Shown here: positions 1-8,189 of the stretch, in pieces
How the letters are laid out: every line of letters starts with the position of its first letter
Position numbering within the stretch: position 1 is the first letter of the stretch
Origin: Lentisphaerota bacterium
Lineage (GTDB): Bacteria > Verrucomicrobiota > Kiritimatiellia > JAAZAB01
DNA: 53,205 bases
Assembly (NCBI GenBank): GCA_016188985.1
Contig: JACPGM010000024.1
Span: 1 to 53,205 of the forward strand
Direction: 5' to 3'
Notes under the pieces: generated by a model
Seen by the model: only the letters and a program-made list of their open reading frames with translations
Told to the model about the DNA's origin: nothing
The model's database searches: none
Made by a program: the position numbers and the translations under genes

Positions 1-2
1 GC

Positions 3-701
3 TGGGCTTCAAGGGTGCTTGCCAACAGGCATAACCTGACCAATCTCCGGGATTTTTCCGCCGTGGCGATTCCGCTTCGCGGTCAAGGGGTCAGCGGAAT
101 GATGAACACGGTCTGGTGCCCCTGGCGCTATCTTCCGGGCGCCATGGATTGGCCCATGGCCTTGGCCGGACACCTCTTTTCGGCGGCGGAAGAGGATCCC
201 GCGTTCTGCCGCGATTTCTGCGGGAACTTTTACGGGCTTTCTCCCGCGGCGGCGGACCTGGCGGCGCGGTCCATTCAACGCCTTCATGAGCGCGCTCCGG
301 AATACTGGTTTTATGATCGGGTCATTGCCCTGTCTGCGGCAAATGGGCCGCTTGCCCAGGGCGACGCGGCGAAAGGCAACCCGGTTCCGCCGTATCACCG
401 CGAAGACCGGCGGAAATGCCGGCTGCTGTTGCAAAGTTTTAAGGAAATCTCCGCTGCCTTAAAAATATCCGTTCGCCGGGCGCGCCGGAATCAGGCGCGC
501 CTGGCCGATGTCGCGCGCTCCTCCCGGATTCTTGAGCGCTGGGCCTGCCGCGGCGCCGGCGCGCGCTATGGCGCCGAAAAAGAACTGGCCCGGGACTGCG
601 CCGGAAGCTGGAACCGTCAGCGCTATGAGTCCTGGGCCCGGCGCGCCCGCGGCGGCAAAGACCTCGATGAACTGTCGGTGGCGTTTCTCCGGACACGCTG
701 A
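3..701 (+). CDS. C-terminal part of a glycoside-hydrolase-like protein (cut by window start)
   Basis: The frame is already open at the first bases, so the gene starts upstream. About 232 residues are visible. The stretch around residues 30-60, with NTVWCPWRYLPGAMDWPMAL followed by a GHLFS segment, resembles the end of the TIM barrel in GH20/hexosaminidase-like proteins. The remainder is a helical, Arg/Ala-rich C-terminal tail. Substrate and catalytic residues lie outside the window. Its neighbour downstream is an independent TA pair with its own promoter. The family assignment is tentative; that the reading frame is a real gene is more likely. Confidence 0.5.
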   Translation, partial: WASRVLANRHNLTNLRDFSAVAIPLRGQGVSGMMNTVWCPWRYLPGAMDWPMALAGHLFSAAEEDPAFCRDFCGNFYGLSPAAADLAARSIQRLHERAPEYWFYDRVIALSAANGPLAQGDAAKGNPVPPYHREDRRKCRLLLQSFKEISAALKISVRRARRNQARLADVARSSRILERWACRGAGARYGAEKELARDCAGSWNRQRYESWARRARGGKDLDELSVAFLRTR

Positions 702-749
702 TAAAAAACAGGTGCTTTGTATTATTAACGAAATCGCCTAAAAATCGCG

Positions 750-777
750 TTGACAAAAACGCGCTGCCCGCTAATAT
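750..777 (+). promoter_or_regulatory. Sigma70-type promoter of the DUF433/DUF5615 pair
   Basis: A consensus -35 TTGACA (750-755) is followed after 16 bases by TAATAT (772-777), in a locally AT-richer stretch 62 bases before the ATG at 839. A G-rich run (about 817-826) precedes the start and may act as the ribosome binding site. Seen in sequence; function inferred. Confidence 0.6.
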
Positions 778-838
778 GCTTTTATGGTTTTTGAGACGAT
801 TTTCAGAATAACAAAATGGGGGGGGAGTATAACCAAGC

Positions 839-1099
839 ATGAGCACAATTGAACAAGCCTACCGGCACATTGCCTCGGTTGATGGTGTACGGTCAGGTCG
901 CGCGGTTGTGGCCGGAACACGGATCGCCGTTCATGACGTGATCGGGTTGATCCTCAACGGGGCCAGCGTGGATGACGTGGTGGAGAGCTTTCCATCGTTG
1001 ACTCGGGCGCAGGTCTACGAATGTTTGGCCTACTACGAGGAGCATAAAGCCGAGATTGATTACGCCGCGGCCCAGCAAATGGCGGAGACCGAAGCGTGA
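839..1099 (+). CDS. DUF433 domain antitoxin-like protein
   Basis: An 86-residue protein with the DUF433 pattern: an N-terminal segment with GRAVVAGTRIAVHDVIGLIL, then a helix-turn-helix-like part (SVDDVVESFPSLTRAQVYECLAYY). DUF433 proteins are winged-helix-like and usually sit directly upstream of DUF5615 PIN-like toxins, as here. The stop overlaps the next start by 4 bases (GTGA), so the two are translationally coupled. It probably neutralises the downstream protein and represses the shared promoter at 750-777. Family assignment is good; the specific antitoxin function is inferred. Confidence 0.82.
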   Translation: MSTIEQAYRHIASVDGVRSGRAVVAGTRIAVHDVIGLILNGASVDDVVESFPSLTRAQVYECLAYYEEHKAEIDYAAAQQMAETEA

Positions 1100-1416
1100 G
1101 ATTCATATTGGATCAGGATGTCCCCGCGGAGATTGGGAGGGTGCTTGCGCATGCCGGGCATGAGGTAGTTTGCGTCAGAGATGTATTGGCGGCTTCGGCG
1201 GCTGACGATGAGGTCTTTGAGTATGCCGTAGAACACGGCCTTGTGTTGGCAACCTGCAACCGCGATGATTTTATTGGTTTGGCGGGAACACGCCGTCATG
1301 CGGGTCTTATCGTGGTGATCCGTAGAAAGACAAGGATCATGGAGTGCGCCAAGCTGCTGCGTCTGCTTAATGCGGCCGGTGAGACCGGAATTGCGGGCAA
1401 TATTAACTTCGCTTAG
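1096..1416 (+). CDS. DUF5615 PIN-like toxin-family protein
   Basis: A 106-residue protein starting at GTG 1096, within the stop of the DUF433 gene. It begins MRFILDQDVP, with the first acidic residue of the PIN-like fold, and contains the VLATCNRDDF motif with the second acidic cluster near residues 51-58. DUF5615 is a Mut7-C/PIN-related putative RNase family paired with DUF433. The length is complete for the family. The role as a ribonuclease toxin is inferred from family and operon layout. Confidence 0.8.
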   Translation: MRFILDQDVPAEIGRVLAHAGHEVVCVRDVLAASAADDEVFEYAVEHGLVLATCNRDDFIGLAGTRRHAGLIVVIRRKTRIMECAKLLRLLNAAGETGIAGNINFA

Positions 1417-1494
1417 AGGCGACACATCGAAGTGGTGAAAAACCGAATAATGTAATTTGCGTCAACGCCGTGCGCTCGACTTATCCGCCTTGGT

Positions 1495-1731
1495 TCAAAT
1501 TTCCGCATCAACGACCAAATCTGTCACCTTGCATTTCAGTGCCTTTGCCACTTTAACCCGACTTTCAATCGGAATGTTCTGTTCACCCCGTTCGATCAGC
1601 CCGATATAATTCCGATGGACATCGGCATGGTCCGCTAGTTTTTCCTGAGAGAGTTTACGGGCTTTACGACGATGCCGGATGGCGTCACCCAGTTTCCGTC
1701 TATAAATGGGCCTTGGTATGCTTGATTTCAC
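1495..1731 (-). CDS. XRE-family helix-turn-helix regulator
   Basis: A 78-residue protein that is almost entirely one HTH_3 domain: residues 12-40 (LGDAIRHRRKARKLSQEKLA) form the first helices, followed by the recognition helix in HRNYIGLIERGEQN. It has no fused effector domain, and its stop lies about 80 bp from the convergent DUF5615 gene. It is divergent from nifJ across about 170 bp of non-coding DNA and could regulate itself or nifJ. Small XRE proteins of this type are often restriction-modification controllers or antitoxins; no partner is visible beside it. Confidence 0.78.
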   Translation of the reverse strand: MKSSIPRPIYRRKLGDAIRHRRKARKLSQEKLADHADVHRNYIGLIERGEQNIPIESRVKVAKALKCKVTDLVVDAEI

Positions 1732-1901
1732 GCCTGTTCGTGCCTGTTCCCATTATTGGCTTGATCTTGCCGTAAGGCTTCTGTATTTTGTCAGCGGCGC
1801 TTTGCGGAGGGAACGGTCGGCTCCCGACTGGGCAAATAATCCTCCGATTAGGGCCTCTTCCCGCGACTTTCAGGTGATCATAAGAAAGGAATAATTCTGT
1901 C

Positions 1902-4900
1902 ATGGCTACTAAGGAAATGATGGATGGTAATACCGCGGCGACCACGGTCGCTTATGCGCTCAGCGAAATCTGTGCCATTTACCCAATTACGCCTTCCACG
2001 CCCATGGGGGAATTGGCCGACGAGTTCCAGGCCGAGGGCCGCAAGAACATCTGGGGCACGGTGCCGCAGGTGGTGGAGTTGCAGTCGGAAGGCGGCGCCA
2101 GCGGCACGCTGCACGGCGCCCTGACCGCCGGCGCGCTGGCGAGCACCTTTACTGCTTCCCAGGGCCTGCTGCTGATGATGCCTAACATGTTCAAAATCGC
2201 CGGGGAACTGACCAGCACGGTCTTCCACGTCGCCGCCCGCTCGCTGGCCTGCCAGGCCCTTTCCATTTTTGGCGACCAGTCGGACGTTATGGCGGTGCGC
2301 GCCACGGGCTTTGCCTTGCTGGCCTCCAACAGCGTGCAGGAAGTCATGGATTTGGCGACAATTGCGCACGCTGCCACGCTGGAAGCCCGTGTGCCATTCC
2401 TGCATTTTTTTGATGGGTTTCGCACTTCGCATGAGGTCCAGAAAATCGAGGAAGTTAGCCCCGACATCCTGCGCAAGATGATCAGCGATGAACTCGTGCT
2501 CGCTCACCGCCAGCGCGGGCTTTCCCCCGACCGGCCTGTGTTGCGCGGCACGTCCCAGAATCCGGATGTCTATTTCCAGGGCCGGGAAACGGTTAATCCC
2601 TATTACCTGAAAACTCCCGGCATTGTACAAGAGCAGATGAATAAATTCGCCGGGCTGACCGGCCGGCAATACAAACTCTTTGATTACGTAGGCGCGCCCG
2701 ATGCCGAGAAGGTTATTGTGATCATGGGCTCCGGCGCGGAGACCGTCCATGAGACCGTCAACACCCTGGTTGCCCAGGGTAAAAAAGTCGGCTTGGTGAA
2801 AGTCCGCCTTTACCGGCCCTTTGACGTCAAAGCCTTTGTGGCGGCGCTGCCGCCGACGGTGAAAGCCATCGCCACGCTGGACCGCACCAAAGAGCCCGGC
2901 GCGATCGGCGAGCCGCTCTACCTGGATGTCCGCACGGCTATCGGCGAAGCCATGAACGAGAAGTGGATGGCAAAGCGCCGCTACCCGATGGTGCGCGGCG
3001 GGCGCTACGGCCTGGGCTCCAAGGATTTTACGCCGTCCATGGCCAAAGCGGTGTTCGACAACCTCGCCGGCAAAAAAGGAATTAACCACTTTACCGTCGG
3101 CATTACCGATGACGTTACCAAGACCAGCTTGAAGGCGGATCAACGTTTTTTCATCGTTCACCCCGGCCGCATCGAGTGCAAATTCTTCGGGCTGGGCTCG
3201 GATGGCACCGTCGGCGCCAATAAGAACTCCATCAAGATCATTGGCGACGAGACCGAGAACTATGCCCAGGGCTATTTTGAGTACGACTCCAAGAAGGCCG
3301 GGGCCGTCACCATTTCGCACCTGCGTTTCGGGCCGACTCCGATCCAGAGCCCCTATCTCTGCCGGCGCGCCGATTTCGTGGCCTGCCATCAATTTTCGTT
3401 TCTTGAAAAGTTCGACTTGCTATCCGGGGCGAAGGACGGCGCTGTGTTTCTGCTCAACAGTCCTTACAGCGCCACGGAGGTCTGGGACCACATGCCGGAC
3501 GACCTTGAGCGCCAGATCATCAAGAAAAAAATCCGCTTCTACGTGATTGACGCCGCCAAGCTGGCCAAGGAGCTTAAGTTGGGGGCGCGCATCAATACGA
3601 TCATGCAGACCTGCTTTTTCAATATTTCCGGGGTTCTGCCCAGCGACAAGGCCATCGCCGCGCTTAAAAATGCGATTGAGAAAACTTACAGCCGCAAAGG
3701 CGCCGAGGTGGTGGCCATGAACTTCAAGGCGGTGGACTCGGCCGTAGCCGCCCTACAGGAAGTTAAGGTGCCCGCGCGCCCGGCGGGCAAGATTAAGAAG
3801 CGTCCGGTGGTCGCGGCCGATGCGCCCGAGTTTGTGCGCAACGTAACCGCCACGCTGATGAGCCAGAAGGGCAATGAGTTGCCGGTCAGCGCCATGCCGG
3901 CCGACGGCACCTGGCCGACGGGCACGACCAAATTCGAGAAACGCAACATTGCCACCGAGATTCCCCACTGGGATCCGGCGCTCTGTATTCAGTGCGCGCA
4001 ATGCTCGCTGGTCTGTCCCCATGCTTCCATCCGGGTTAAGCTCTATGATGCCGCGCAACTGGCTAAGGCGCCCTCCACGTTCAAGTCGGTGGATGCCAAG
4101 GGCAAGGAATATGAAGGCCGCAAATATACCGTCCAGGTCGCGCCGGAAGACTGCACCGGCTGCAGCATGTGCGTGCAGAATTGTCCGGGCCGCGAGCGCG
4201 ATCCGAATACCAAGCAGGAAACCGGCCGGCGCGCCATCATGATGCAGCCCCAACTGCCCTTGCGTCAGCCGGAGGCGGAGAATTTCAAATTCTTCCTGGC
4301 GATTCCGGACACCGATCCGCAGCTCTATAACCGCGCCACGATCAAGGGCAGCCAGTTTGTGCCGGCCATGTTCGAGTTCTCCGGCGCCTGCGCCGGCTGC
4401 GGCGAGACGCCTTATCTAAAACTGCTCACCCAGCTTTTCGGCGACCGGGCCCTGATTGCCAACGCCACGGGCTGTTCCTCGATCTATGGCGGCAACTTGC
4501 CGACGACGCCTTATACTACGCGCGCCGACGGGCGCGGGCCGGCCTGGTCCAACTCGTTGTTTGAGGATAACGCCGAGTTCGGCTATGGCATGCGGCTGGG
4601 AGTGGACAAATTCCGTCAGGTGGCCCTGGAACTGATGGAACAGCCCTGCGACTGTCCCGCCTGTGGCGACCTGAAAGGGCTGTTTGCTGAATTGCGCCAG
4701 GCGGACCAGTCCACGCCTGCCGGGATTGAGCAACAGCGCGCGCGGGTGGCAAAGTTGAAGGAAGCGCTGGCGAAGTGCGCTAAGCCGGAGTGGGCTAAGC
4801 GCTTGCTCTCCGTAGCGGACTATTTAGTGAATAAATCCGTATGGATTGTCGGCGGCGACGGCTGGGCCTATGACATCGGCTATGGCGGGCTCGACCACGT

Positions 4901-5540
4901 GCTGGCCTCGGGCTGCAAGGTTAACGTGCTCGTGCTGGATACCGAAGTCTATTCCAATACCGGCGGCCAGTCTTCCAAGTCAACGCCGATGGGGGCGGTG
5001 GCCAAGTTTGCCATGGCGGGCAAACCGCTGATGAAGAAGGACTTGGGCATGATCTGTATGACCTACGGCAATATCTATGTGGCGGCCATCGCGCTGGGCG
5101 CCAACCCGGCGCAGACCGTCCGGGCCTTTGTGGAGGCCGATGCCTACCCGGGGCCTTCGATTATCATCGCCTATTCGCACTGCATCGCTTTTGGCATTGA
5201 CATGGGCAAGGGCCTGACGGAGCAGAAAGAAGCGGTGCAATCCGGACATTTCCCGCTTTACCGCTACAATCCGGAGTTGCTCAAGCAGGGCAAGAATCCC
5301 TTGACGCTCGACAGCAAGCCGCCGGTAATGAAATACAGCGAAGCGGTGATGAAGGAAAACCGGTTCGCCGTTCTTAAGCAGACTCATCCGGAAAACGCCA
5401 AGCGGCTGATGGAGCTGGCCGATAAACTCGTGGCCGCCCGCGCCGACCTCTACCAGAAACTGGCCAGCCTGCCGCCCTGCACCGGCGAACCCCCGCCGGC
5501 GGCGCCGGCCACCCCTGCCGCGCCGGAACAAAAAGCCTAA
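1902..5540 (+). CDS. nifJ: Pyruvate:ferredoxin (flavodoxin) oxidoreductase
   Basis: A 1212-residue single-chain enzyme that decarboxylates pyruvate to acetyl-CoA and reduces ferredoxin or flavodoxin in the cytoplasm. The order is that of the family: domain I from residue 1 (NTAATTVAYALSEICAIYPI), domain II/III to about 640, then two [4Fe-4S] motifs (CIQCAQCSLVCP near 695, CTGCSMCVQNCPG near 750), and the TPP domain with GACAGCGETPY near 830 and GDGWAYDIGYGG near 985. AAAGGA sits 11 bases before the ATG. The Pro/Ala-rich tail ends APEQKA. The last ~160 bp are duplicated downstream (6281-6439), flanking a TA cassette. Confidence 0.97.
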   Translation: MATKEMMDGNTAATTVAYALSEICAIYPITPSTPMGELADEFQAEGRKNIWGTVPQVVELQSEGGASGTLHGALTAGALASTFTASQGLLLMMPNMFKIAGELTSTVFHVAARSLACQALSIFGDQSDVMAVRATGFALLASNSVQEVMDLATIAHAATLEARVPFLHFFDGFRTSHEVQKIEEVSPDILRKMISDELVLAHRQRGLSPDRPVLRGTSQNPDVYFQGRETVNPYYLKTPGIVQEQMNKFAGLTGRQYKLFDYVGAPDAEKVIVIMGSGAETVHETVNTLVAQGKKVGLVKVRLYRPFDVKAFVAALPPTVKAIATLDRTKEPGAIGEPLYLDVRTAIGEAMNEKWMAKRRYPMVRGGRYGLGSKDFTPSMAKAVFDNLAGKKGINHFTVGITDDVTKTSLKADQRFFIVHPGRIECKFFGLGSDGTVGANKNSIKIIGDETENYAQGYFEYDSKKAGAVTISHLRFGPTPIQSPYLCRRADFVACHQFSFLEKFDLLSGAKDGAVFLLNSPYSATEVWDHMPDDLERQIIKKKIRFYVIDAAKLAKELKLGARINTIMQTCFFNISGVLPSDKAIAALKNAIEKTYSRKGAEVVAMNFKAVDSAVAALQEVKVPARPAGKIKKRPVVAADAPEFVRNVTATLMSQKGNELPVSAMPADGTWPTGTTKFEKRNIATEIPHWDPALCIQCAQCSLVCPHASIRVKLYDAAQLAKAPSTFKSVDAKGKEYEGRKYTVQVAPEDCTGCSMCVQNCPGRERDPNTKQETGRRAIMMQPQLPLRQPEAENFKFFLAIPDTDPQLYNRATIKGSQFVPAMFEFSGACAGCGETPYLKLLTQLFGDRALIANATGCSSIYGGNLPTTPYTTRADGRGPAWSNSLFEDNAEFGYGMRLGVDKFRQVALELMEQPCDCPACGDLKGLFAELRQADQSTPAGIEQQRARVAKLKEALAKCAKPEWAKRLLSVADYLVNKSVWIVGGDGWAYDIGYGGLDHVLASGCKVNVLVLDTEVYSNTGGQSSKSTPMGAVAKFAMAGKPLMKKDLGMICMTYGNIYVAAIALGANPAQTVRAFVEADAYPGPSIIIAYSHCIAFGIDMGKGLTEQKEAVQSGHFPLYRYNPELLKQGKNPLTLDSKPPVMKYSEAVMKENRFAVLKQTHPENAKRLMELADKLVAARADLYQKLASLPPCTGEPPPAAPATPAAPEQKA

Positions 5541-5541
5541 T
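5380..5541 (+). repeat. nifJ 3'-end direct repeat, copy 1
   Basis: The last 162 bases of nifJ, including its stop codon, recur at 6281-6439. The first 80 bases are identical in both copies, the central Pro-rich part has substitutions and a net 3-base difference, and the final 22 bases are again identical. The 740 bp between the copies hold a VapBC-like pair. Confidence 0.93.
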
Positions 5542-5555
5542 GGACAAATATTACG

Positions 5556-5576
5556 TGAACACTTATTATGTGTTCA
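5556..5576. promoter_or_regulatory. Perfect inverted repeat, candidate VapBC operator
   Basis: TGAACAC-N7-GTGTTCA, with 7-bp perfect arms and an AT-rich 7-base spacer, lies 30 bases upstream of the antitoxin start and just after the nifJ stop. VapB-VapC complexes commonly bind such palindromes to autoregulate. The assignment is by position and symmetry only. Confidence 0.5.
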
Positions 5577-5605
5577 AACAACTATCCACTAGAAGGATGG
5601 CAATC

Positions 5606-5836
5606 ATGAAAAATGTTACCATCGCCCTCGACGAAAAGACGCTTGCGGCTGGACGCAGTTATGCCCAATCGAGCGGCACTTCGTTCAATGCCCTGATCCG
5701 GAGCTTGCTTCGCCAAACCGTGGTGAACCCTGATTCGGCCAGCCGTTTGCGCGAGTTTTTCAGCGTCGCCGACCGAGCGCGACCCAATGCGCACGGCCGC
5801 CGATGGAGTCGGGATTCCTTGTATGCTAACCATTAA
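5606..5836 (+). CDS. Ribbon-helix-helix-type antitoxin (VapB-like)
   Basis: About 76 residues: MKNVTIALDEKTLAAGRSYA at the N-terminus is a typical short beta strand plus helix of RHH antitoxins (DUF6364-like), followed by SGTSFNALIRSLLRQTV. The frame is open back to 5540, but AAGG at 5593-5596 favours ATG 5606 (or 5597). The C-terminus, rich in Arg, would contact the toxin. It overlaps the PIN gene by 14 bases. The start is uncertain by three codons. Confidence 0.75.
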   Translation: MKNVTIALDEKTLAAGRSYAQSSGTSFNALIRSLLRQTVVNPDSASRLREFFSVADRARPNAHGRRWSRDSLYANH

Positions 5837-6239
5837 GACGTTTATTGACACCAACATGCTGGTCTACAGTATTGACCGGCACAATCCGCGCAAGCAACGG
5901 CAGGCGCGCATTCTACTCACCCAGCTTGAACGCGAGCGGACCGGCGTTATTTCCACTCAGGTGATGCAGGAATTTTACGTCGCCGCCGTAAAAAAACTCA
6001 ACGTTGAACCCCTGAACGCAAAGGCCATGCTGGAGGCGTTGACTTTTTTCGAAATCGTTATCGTTGACATTGGCCAGATCCGCAACGCCATTGATTGCAG
6101 TATCCTGAACCGTATTTCATTCTGGGACAGCCTGATCATTGCCAGCGCCGAAAGATCCCGATGTTTCCGGGTGTGGTCCGAGGACTTCAACCACGGACAA
6201 ATTCTGCGCGGCGTTACCATCGTTAATCCGTTTATTTAA
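5823..6239 (+). CDS. PIN-domain toxin (VapC-like ribonuclease)
   Basis: A protein of 138 residues from ATG 5823. It shows the PIN acidic residues in order: D in FIDTNMLVYSID (near residue 8), E in STQVMQEFYVAA (near 50), D in ISFWDSLIIASA (near 100) and D in WSEDFNHGQ (near 121). It ends with IVNPF, typical of this PIN subfamily. PIN toxins are Mg2+-dependent RNases that cut tRNA or rRNA. It is translationally coupled to the upstream antitoxin. The whole pair lies between duplicated nifJ 3' ends, which suggests recent insertion. Confidence 0.85.
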   Translation: MLTIKTFIDTNMLVYSIDRHNPRKQRQARILLTQLERERTGVISTQVMQEFYVAAVKKLNVEPLNAKAMLEALTFFEIVIVDIGQIRNAIDCSILNRISFWDSLIIASAERSRCFRVWSEDFNHGQILRGVTIVNPFI

Positions 6240-6280
6240 CCGATGCGGCAAAGAAAGTCCGCGAATCGCCAAGGAATTGG

Positions 6281-6439
6281 AGACTCATCCGGAAAACGCC
6301 AAGCGGCTGATGGAGCTGGCCGATAAACTCGTGGCCGCCCGCGCCGACCTCTACCAGAAATTAGCCAGCCTGTCGCCCTGCACCGGCGAAACCCCGCCGC
6401 CGGCGGCCGTCCCTGCCGCGCCGGAACAAAAAGCCTAAT
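6281..6439 (+). pseudogene. Duplicated nifJ 3'-end fragment
   Basis: A headless copy of the last ~53 codons of nifJ (THPENAKRLMELADKLVAAR through APEQKA and the stop). It has no start codon of its own. Just upstream, a weak in-frame resemblance to nifJ (KESPRIAKEL against KENRFAVLKQ) suggests that homology once extended further. Either this is the original gene end, displaced and replaced when the TA cassette arrived, or a duplication caused by the insertion. Confidence 0.85.
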
Positions 6440-6532
6440 AGGAATTGCTCTTTCGGCGTGGATTCTTCCGCGGCTAAATGAAACAGTTGCCGCTCCTGCG
6501 GCCTAAGTAAATGCCTAGGAATTTCAATCTTT

Positions 6533-6593
6533 TGTAGCCGCGCCACATAGGGGCGCGTTTTCTGGTGCGTCGGCCTGACGTCCGACGGCTACA
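6533..6593. repeat. TGTAGCCG-type palindromic element (plus a half copy at 6611-6636)
   Basis: Outer stem TGTAGCCG (6533-6540) pairs with CGGCTACA (6586-6593), with inner hairpins between. A half element, TGTAGCCGCCCC-ACTCAGTT-GGGGCG, follows at 6611-6636. Together they fill most of the 6440-6709 gap; no gene is seen there. Confidence 0.8.
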
Positions 6594-6709
6594 GTAAGAA
6601 CATTCCAAAATGTAGCCGCCCCACTCAGTTGGGGCGTTGTAAAAGTTGTGGTTTTGCCGGCATAATTAAAATTTTCCAGAAATGCCCAGTCTCGTAATAT
6701 AGGGTTTTT

Positions 6710-6961
6710 ATGAACCAACTATTGTTGATTGGAATAGCGGCGCTCTGGCTGGCCGGATGCGCGCCCGCGGTAAAAAAAGCTGCGCCGAGAGGTCAACCGC
6801 CGGCGTCATCCAACGCGGCGCCACTGGAAAAAACGGTGGCTCGTCAGGCGCTCGAGGGATTCACCGGTAAAACTTCCGTGGACGCCGGCGAACGCACCAA
6901 AGCGAAAATCAAGGACATCAACACACAGCGCCGACAAAACTTCGGGGAAATCCCTCCTTAA
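6710..6961 (+). CDS. Small lipoprotein
   Basis: An 83-residue protein with a signal peptide of hydrophobic residues LLLIGIAALWLAGC, where LAGC is a lipobox with the lipidated Cys near residue 17. The mature part is Ala/Pro/Lys-rich and then polar, with no recognised domain. It lies 32 bases before a short secretin-like gene and is probably co-transcribed with it. A pilotin-like or periplasmic partner role for the secretin-like protein is possible but is only suggested by position. Confidence 0.7.
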   Translation: MNQLLLIGIAALWLAGCAPAVKKAAPRGQPPASSNAAPLEKTVARQALEGFTGKTSVDAGERTKAKIKDINTQRRQNFGEIPP

Positions 6962-6993
6962 CCTGGAAAACACCCCACCCGCGGAGAAACATT

Positions 6994-7986
6994 ATGAAAT
7001 CCATCGGCAGTATGATGGTATTGCTCGTAATCGGGAGCCTTGCAAGTTCCGGCTGGAGCGGGGCACAAAGCCCATCGGCTGATTCAAACCAGGTGGCGGC
7101 AAGCAATGCGCCGGTTTTTATCGAGGTGGAGGCTCGAATTGTAGAATTGAACCAGGAAGATCTCGGCGAGCTCGGTGGCGAGTGGAATATCGGATCAAAA
7201 CAGGCAACAACGAATAGCCGCTCAATCACTCCAAAAGATAAGCAGATAGACAGCAATTCCCTTGCGAGCCGTATTTCCGGACTGTTAACAGACTCAAGCG
7301 TGTTAACCGATTCTGAAGTGTCGTTGATCTTGCATGCCTTAGAACAGCGCGGCGGATGTAATCTGCTGTCAGCGCCCAAGGTGACTACGCGGTCAGGCGA
7401 GAATGCGGAAATCAAAGTTGTCCGGGAAATCAGATATCCCGCGGCGTATGAAATGCGGACGGTGGTGCTCGATAAAAAGTCGGGGCAAATCAGCCTGCTC
7501 GCCACGAATGAATCCGTCTCGACCTCGAATCGAGTGATGGTGGCAGTAGCTGTTCCGGAATTTAAAACCCGCGATACCGGTGTTATCTTGAATGTCACGC
7601 CGACAGCAGCTCGGGATGGCAAAACAATCTATTTAACACTGAAGCCCGAGGTTGTCGAGTTGGTCGAATGGATTGATTACGGCTACACCCTGTCTTCCGC
7701 GGACGGATCGTCTCAACAGGTAAAAATGCTTCAGCCGGTGTTCCATAGCCGGAACGCATCCTCCCAAATTGCCATCTGGGACGGGCAAACGGTGGTTATG
7801 GGCGGGTTGATCACCGAGACCCGGGTTGATGATCAATCCGGCGAGGGGCCATGGTTTAGCCGATGGTTGGGAAGCAAGCCGGAGCGGAAAACGATTCGGA
7901 CAAACTTGCTGATCCTGGTTACCGCCCGGCGAGTGGATGGCGCCGGCAAACCCATAGATGATGGCGCCAAAGAGAAAAAGAAATAG
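6994..7986 (+). CDS. Short secretin-domain protein (type II/III secretin family)
   Basis: A 330-residue exported protein (signal peptide residues 1-24, ending near SGWSGAQ). The region from VFIEVEARIVELNQ through LLSAPKVTTRSGENAEIKVV to DTGVILNVTPTA and QTVVMGGLITE has the conserved order of the secretin C-domain (IEV..I.EV, APKI.T..G, G..L.V.P, GG), but the N0-N3 domains are missing. It is distinct from gspD at 23838. It may be a bacterial type IV pilus or Tad-related secretin, or an orphan outer-membrane protein. GGAG precedes the ATG at a normal distance. Confidence 0.75.
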   Translation: MKSIGSMMVLLVIGSLASSGWSGAQSPSADSNQVAASNAPVFIEVEARIVELNQEDLGELGGEWNIGSKQATTNSRSITPKDKQIDSNSLASRISGLLTDSSVLTDSEVSLILHALEQRGGCNLLSAPKVTTRSGENAEIKVVREIRYPAAYEMRTVVLDKKSGQISLLATNESVSTSNRVMVAVAVPEFKTRDTGVILNVTPTAARDGKTIYLTLKPEVVELVEWIDYGYTLSSADGSSQQVKMLQPVFHSRNASSQIAIWDGQTVVMGGLITETRVDDQSGEGPWFSRWLGSKPERKTIRTNLLILVTARRVDGAGKPIDDGAKEKKK

Positions 7987-8101
7987 GGTTTGGAAGCGAT
8001 GGGAACACGTCGCGAAATTATTAAAGCTATTTTAGAGCGCCTTAGGCCAGTCGCAGGAACGGGGTCATGTCGCAATAACTAATTCCGCTGAAAAACCCAG
8101 C

Positions 8102-8121
8102 GGACGACACGGAGGTCGTCC
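8102..8121. repeat. Small palindrome GGACGAC-N6-GTCGTCC
   Basis: Seven-base perfect arms (8102-8108 and 8115-8121) lie between the secretin-like gene and the ATPase gene. There is no T-run on either side, so it is not a standard terminator. It resembles the other interspersed mini-hairpins of this window. Confidence 0.6.
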
Positions 8122-8140
8122 TTCCAAAAAACAATATATG

Positions 8141-8169
8141 GCGGATTAAAACTTTGACTTTTAATCCGC
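8141..8169. repeat. Inverted repeat upstream of the AAA_14 ATPase
   Basis: GCGGATTAAAA (8141-8151) and TTTTAATCCGC (8159-8169) form an 11-bp perfect inverted repeat with a 7-base spacer, ending 21 bases before the chosen ATG at 8190. It could be an operator or an RNA hairpin controlling that gene. Confidence 0.6.
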
Positions 8170-8189
8170 AACAGGTTATTTTCGTGCGC

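Noticed and set aside
1878-3392. A 504-codon open frame on the minus strand opposite nifJ
   Set aside because: It is antisense to the well-conserved nifJ, shows no recognisable domain and has Gly/Val/His-rich composition typical of a GC-rich shadow frame.
6139-6438. A 99-codon frame ending in the nifJ-like tail
   Set aside because: Its first half is out-of-frame vapC sequence; only the nifJ-derived part is meaningful, so it is described as a duplicated fragment, not a gene.
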